DNA of 64,000 bases. Source: Mercurialis annua. Taxonomy: Eukaryota; Streptophyta; Magnoliopsida; Malpighiales; Euphorbiaceae. Location: assembly GCF_937616625.2 (NCBI RefSeq), contig NC_065570.1, forward strand, positions 21,228,046 to 21,292,045, given 5' to 3'. The position numbers and the translations under genes are program-made. Of the stretch, positions 60,535 through 64,000 are shown piece by piece. Under the pieces are notes generated by a model that saw only the letters and a program-made list of their open reading frames with translations, was not told where the DNA came from and made no database searches. Numbering within the stretch: the first letter of the stretch is position 1; the number at the start of each line of letters is the position of its first letter.

Positions 60535-62294
60535 TTAGAGAAACAATTTCTCTCTTTCCAACACTTTCTTTAGATAATATGATAATGCCTTTACTTATGT
60601 TCGGATAATTTGTGAGACGCGGTTTCTTTTGCTAGGGCAGTAGCACTATTGTGGTCGCAGAAAAGAGGAACTGTCGACTTTAATGGAAGAAAACCATACT
60701 TAATTCAGTTACGAACTAATTTATCCAAACACCTTCTATTACTACATCTCATGTCATAATATACTCGGCTTCTATAATGGAATATGGAGTTGATTCCATC
60801 TTAGAACACTTCTAGCTCACTACTCCTTCATTATAGATAAATATGAATCTGGAGATAGACTCTCTATTATCCATATCTGATTATTAATCAGAATTTGTAA
60901 ACCGGTCTACTTAAAAATCTCGTTCTCCATATCTTTAGTTCTATAAAAGTTCTTAAAGATATCTTTAACAACCATCCAATGTTCTCAACATGGATTGGAC
61001 TAAAACCGATTAGTCCCACTAACCGCATAGACAACTTCTAACTTTGTAAGTGGAAACACATACCTCAGACTACCAATTGCTGAAGCCTATGGTATCTTTG
61101 ATAGATTCTTTCTTTCTTCAGAAGTTTCGGAAGACACTCCATTTGAAAGAAGAATTTTATGCCTAACTAGTATCAATCCTCTCTTAGAACTTCTATATTG
61201 AACTACTTCAATATCTTTTCTAAGAAGAGCCTTTAGGAGAAACCAATTATTCTCTTAGATCTATCTCTATAGAGTCTAGTACTGAGAAATTAGGCTACCT
61301 CTCCGAGGTCTTTGATGGAGTACGTATTAGATAAACCAAAGTTTTACAAAAGTTAACGTTCCAATATTATTATTTATTAGTAATAAGTTATCTACATGAA
61401 AGATCATGAAAGTGAGTCTGCTCCCACTAACCTTCTTGTAAAAATTAGGTTTATCATCGTTTTTAATAAATTCGTAACTGACGAAACTTGAAGCTTTCTT
61501 TCCATCAACTAGGGATTATTTTAGCTTACACGCCTTGGAACCTTCTTCGGATTCAAAATCCTCGACTTGTTCCATATAGATATACTCTTTAATTTAACCA
61601 TTAAGGAATGTGGTTCTTACATCCATATGTCAAACCACCAAATCAAAATGTGTAGTCTTGGTAAGAAAAATCTTGATGAACTTAGGCATGGCTACCGGCG
61701 ATAAAGTGTATTCACAATACAACTTCTTGCCTCTAGCAAAACTCTTTTGCAACAAGCCTAGCTTTAAAGGTCTCCACCTTTTCATTAGTACCAATTTTAC
61801 ACTTGAAGATCCATTTAAACCTTATTGGTATAATACCGTTGGATGGATCGACTAGCTCCTAAAATTTGGTTTCTTTATATTGAATCCATTTCAGATTTTA
61901 TTTCTTCAAACCAATTTTGATGAATCTATATCACATATAGTTACCTCATAAGTAAAGGGATCAACATTTGATCTTTTTCTCCATGACTAAACAACTCTTG
62001 TTTATCATGCGGGAAAACCATCTCTCTCCGGTGGACGAGATACTCTACTTAATCTTCGAGTTGTTAATGTAGATACATCTTTTACTAACTCTGGTTTTTA
62101 GTGGGTTTGATCAATCTTCATTGATTCATTATTTTGTTGGTAACTAGATGACTCCTCATCTAATTCTATATTCCTTTCTTAGTGTCCCTCTTGAATAAAC
62201 GCTTTATTAAGAAAGACTACCACCGATAAACAACGATTGTTTGTTCAATTCGAATATAGAAACATCATCCTAAACTGTCTTTAGGATATCCAAC
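60535..62294 (-). pseudogene. Copia-2 pol remnant: RNase H and RT region
   Basis: On the minus strand it aligns throughout with copia-1 from about 24795 to 26585: RNase H, RT and the linker toward integrase. Many stops and frameshifts occur, and the RT active-site region (about 61385-61405) is altered from YVDD. Clearly older than copia-1. Confidence 0.85.
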
Positions 62295-62988
62295 TGTCAC
62301 GACCCAATTTCATGAATCATGACCGGCGCTAGGGTATGGGTATGGTCGTACCAAAACCCGTAGCAAGTCTCGCGAAAATCAAATAAACATTTAAACCTGC
62401 AGAAAACTGCTCGGGGGCAACCGAGACTCCAACCTAAGTCTAGCAGTTTATATTACAGTTCTAATATAAATAACTTAAATATCTGAAACGTTCAACGGCT
62501 TGCCTTAAATATAATAATAAAATATCCCAGAGTGAACATGCCAAGAATAAATAATCGAACAACCGATAATTTCAAAGTGCAATATCAAATGTAATATATA
62601 AACTAGTTCTACTGCGGTCTAAGAGTTCGAAAACAGAAACTAGTTTAAATAACATAAAAACCTCCGAGGAATCAAAAGAATCGGAATAGACTAGTTTTCC
62701 AATCATAAACCTGGAAAATTTGGGAAAACAACGGGGTCAGATATACTGAGATGAGTTCGCAATACTATTTACATTTATTAAGTTTAAAACCCTTAAATCA
62801 AAACAGTTTATACTAATATAGTATGATTAGGGAAAACAGTATTGAAATGATTCCAGCGTAAGTATGACATAGCATACTGATAAACCCAGAGTGGACGGGA
62901 ATAAATCCTCGTCATATATATATATATATACCAGCGTAAGCAAGACTTTAGTTTGCCGTTTCCCAGAGTACTTACCGGTGCACACAGT

Positions 62989-63008
62989 CTCGATACGAGC
63001 ATATCAAG
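62989..63008 (-). other. Conserved LTR stem-loop, L6 version
   Basis: Plus strand CTCGATA, loop CGAGCA, TATCAAG. In the sense RNA it pairs with one G-U wobble. Same neighbouring blocks as the other LTRs. Confidence 0.6.
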
Positions 63009-63754
63009 CAGCTCGTTTCAATCCAGATCCATAATCCGTAAAAACAGTTCAAGAGCATTTATAATATTAAAATATGATGCGGTACTTAGTAAAGCGGTAA
63101 ATAGCACTACAAACTCACTGCTTGCTTATCCACGTGAATCTTGGCAAACAGCTAACCCTGCGTAGACTCCGAAGCACGAACAGTCGACGGGTCTAAAATA
63201 ATATATAAGTTAAAATTCATTCAACCCCTAACTCTAAGAATACTAGACATCACATAGGACTAGCACAATACCGAGTCAAGCATAAACGTAGCCAGAATAA
63301 AATGAACAATTAATCATGTAATGACCCGAGTCAAAAATGAACCCCATCGAGTAACACAATACTCAGTAAATAAATAAGCCAAGTCTATTTGGTTTCCGCT
63401 TTAAAATCCGTTCCGAAAAATATTACTTAAATAATAAATAAATAATAACTTAAATTCATTTCCTCAAATATTGGGTTAGCCGAGTTACCAATAACTACCA
63501 AGCTACCTCACATGTCGGGCTACCCAAGTCTAACCCGACCCAAAATATTTTATCAAAATATAAACCAGAGTTTATAATTCACAAAATCACTTTGATAAAA
63601 TAAGTATAATCATACCTAATTATAAACCATAATTTATAATTATAAAATCAACTTTGATAAAATAATAAATCAATATTTAAAACGGAACCCAATATCTTTA
63701 ACTTCAAGTAACCCAAGTTACAACCAAAAACTTAATCAAATAAGTTTTAAAAAA

Positions 63755-63932
63755 ATTTAGGGATTAAACTGTACTTTAGCCAATTAGGGACTAAACTTTA
63801 CTTTAGCCAATTCGATATTCGAAATCAAATTAATTACTTTTATTTATAACTAAAACAAAATACAAGTTTACTAACCAAAAATTTTCCTAAATAAGTTATA
63901 AAAACGTTCAGGGGCTAAATTGTAATTTAGCC
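63755..63932 (-). repeat. 27-bp repeats and GGCTAAATT dyad in L6
   Basis: Two units around GGGACTAAACT and TACTTTAGCCAATT, followed by GGCTAAATT-GT-AATTTAGCC at 63913-63932, the same dyad as L3 at 20877-20896. Confidence 0.8.
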
Positions 63933-64000
63933 ACTTTGATATTCGGAAAACAAATATAATTACCCGAGTAATTATATTAACCTAAGTTTGTAAAACACTT

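Larger units (their letters stand above)
58909..62294 (-). mobile_element. Copia-2: degenerate Ty1/copia remnant
   Basis: Related to copia-1. An LTR from TGTTGGCGCAGC runs to about 60530 and is joined directly to the RNase H region of pol. The last ~350 bp of LTR, the purine tract and the end of pol are missing. The pol part is cut at 62294 by L6 and would continue beyond the window. Possible left target bases are CGTTT (58904-58908); the other side is not visible. Confidence 0.88.
62295..64000 (-). mobile_element. L6: L-family LTR nested in copia-2, cut by window end
   Basis: Starts TGTCACGACCC at a pol position of copia-2, preceded by CCAAC (62290-62294). Module order as in the other LTRs: conserved block, repeated CCAGCGTAAG cassette (about 62850-62945), hairpin, 27-bp repeats. 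Its dyad array, promoter and right end lie beyond the window, so it may be a solo LTR or a full element. Confidence 0.9.

Overview
This is plant nuclear heterochromatin with no host gene that I can see. About 22 kb of the 64 kb is one AT-rich satellite built on a 60-bp unit with 29/30-bp sub-units. The rest is LTR retrotransposons and their remains, inserted into that satellite. The plant assignment rests on the tRNA-iMet primer sites, the Ty1/copia and Ty3/gypsy-type LTR structures and the 5-bp target duplications. Nothing allows a genus to be named.

Layout: satellite A (1-6947); element L1, a 10.2-kb non-coding Ty3/gypsy-type element on the minus strand (6948-17148, duplication CCTTT); satellite B; solo LTR L3 (19266-22244, minus, GCCAC); satellite C; copia-1, an 8.2-kb decayed Ty1/copia element (23702-31926, minus, AACGT); satellite D; L4, a truncated LTR (38437-40157, minus); satellite E; element L2, a 10.7-kb non-coding relative of L1 (43574-54272, plus, GTTAC); a short satellite F; solo LTR L5 (54546-57529, minus, AAGCC/AAACC); satellite G; copia-2, a degenerate Ty1/copia remnant (58909-62294, minus); and L6, an LTR nested in copia-2 and cut by the window end (62295-64000, minus).

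L1 and L2 have LTRs of about 2.8-3.1 kb, a tRNA-iMet primer site, a purine tract and a 4.5-kb interior without gag or pol. They are therefore LARD-like non-autonomous elements that must borrow proteins. Copia-1 is the only element with recognisable gag, protease, integrase, reverse transcriptase and RNase H. It carries several stop codons and at least one frameshift, so it is dead as a protein-coding element.

The most interesting signals lie in the LTRs of the L family (L1-L6). First, a short stem-loop near the middle of every LTR keeps its pairing through compensatory changes in six loci. Second, arrays of short inverted repeats, mostly with a CG-NN-CG core, lie upstream of the TATA box in L2, L3 and L5; L1 has longer stem-loops there and L4 a related array elsewhere. 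Their arms differ between families but stay self-complementary. Other points are a perfect 186-bp palindrome centred on (TA)n, duplicated PPT/LTR and PBS/LTR boundaries, a higher-order satellite period of about 6.4-7.1 kb once insertions are removed, and empty-site paralogues that confirm insertion boundaries. All alignments were made by eye; identities and copy counts are approximate.
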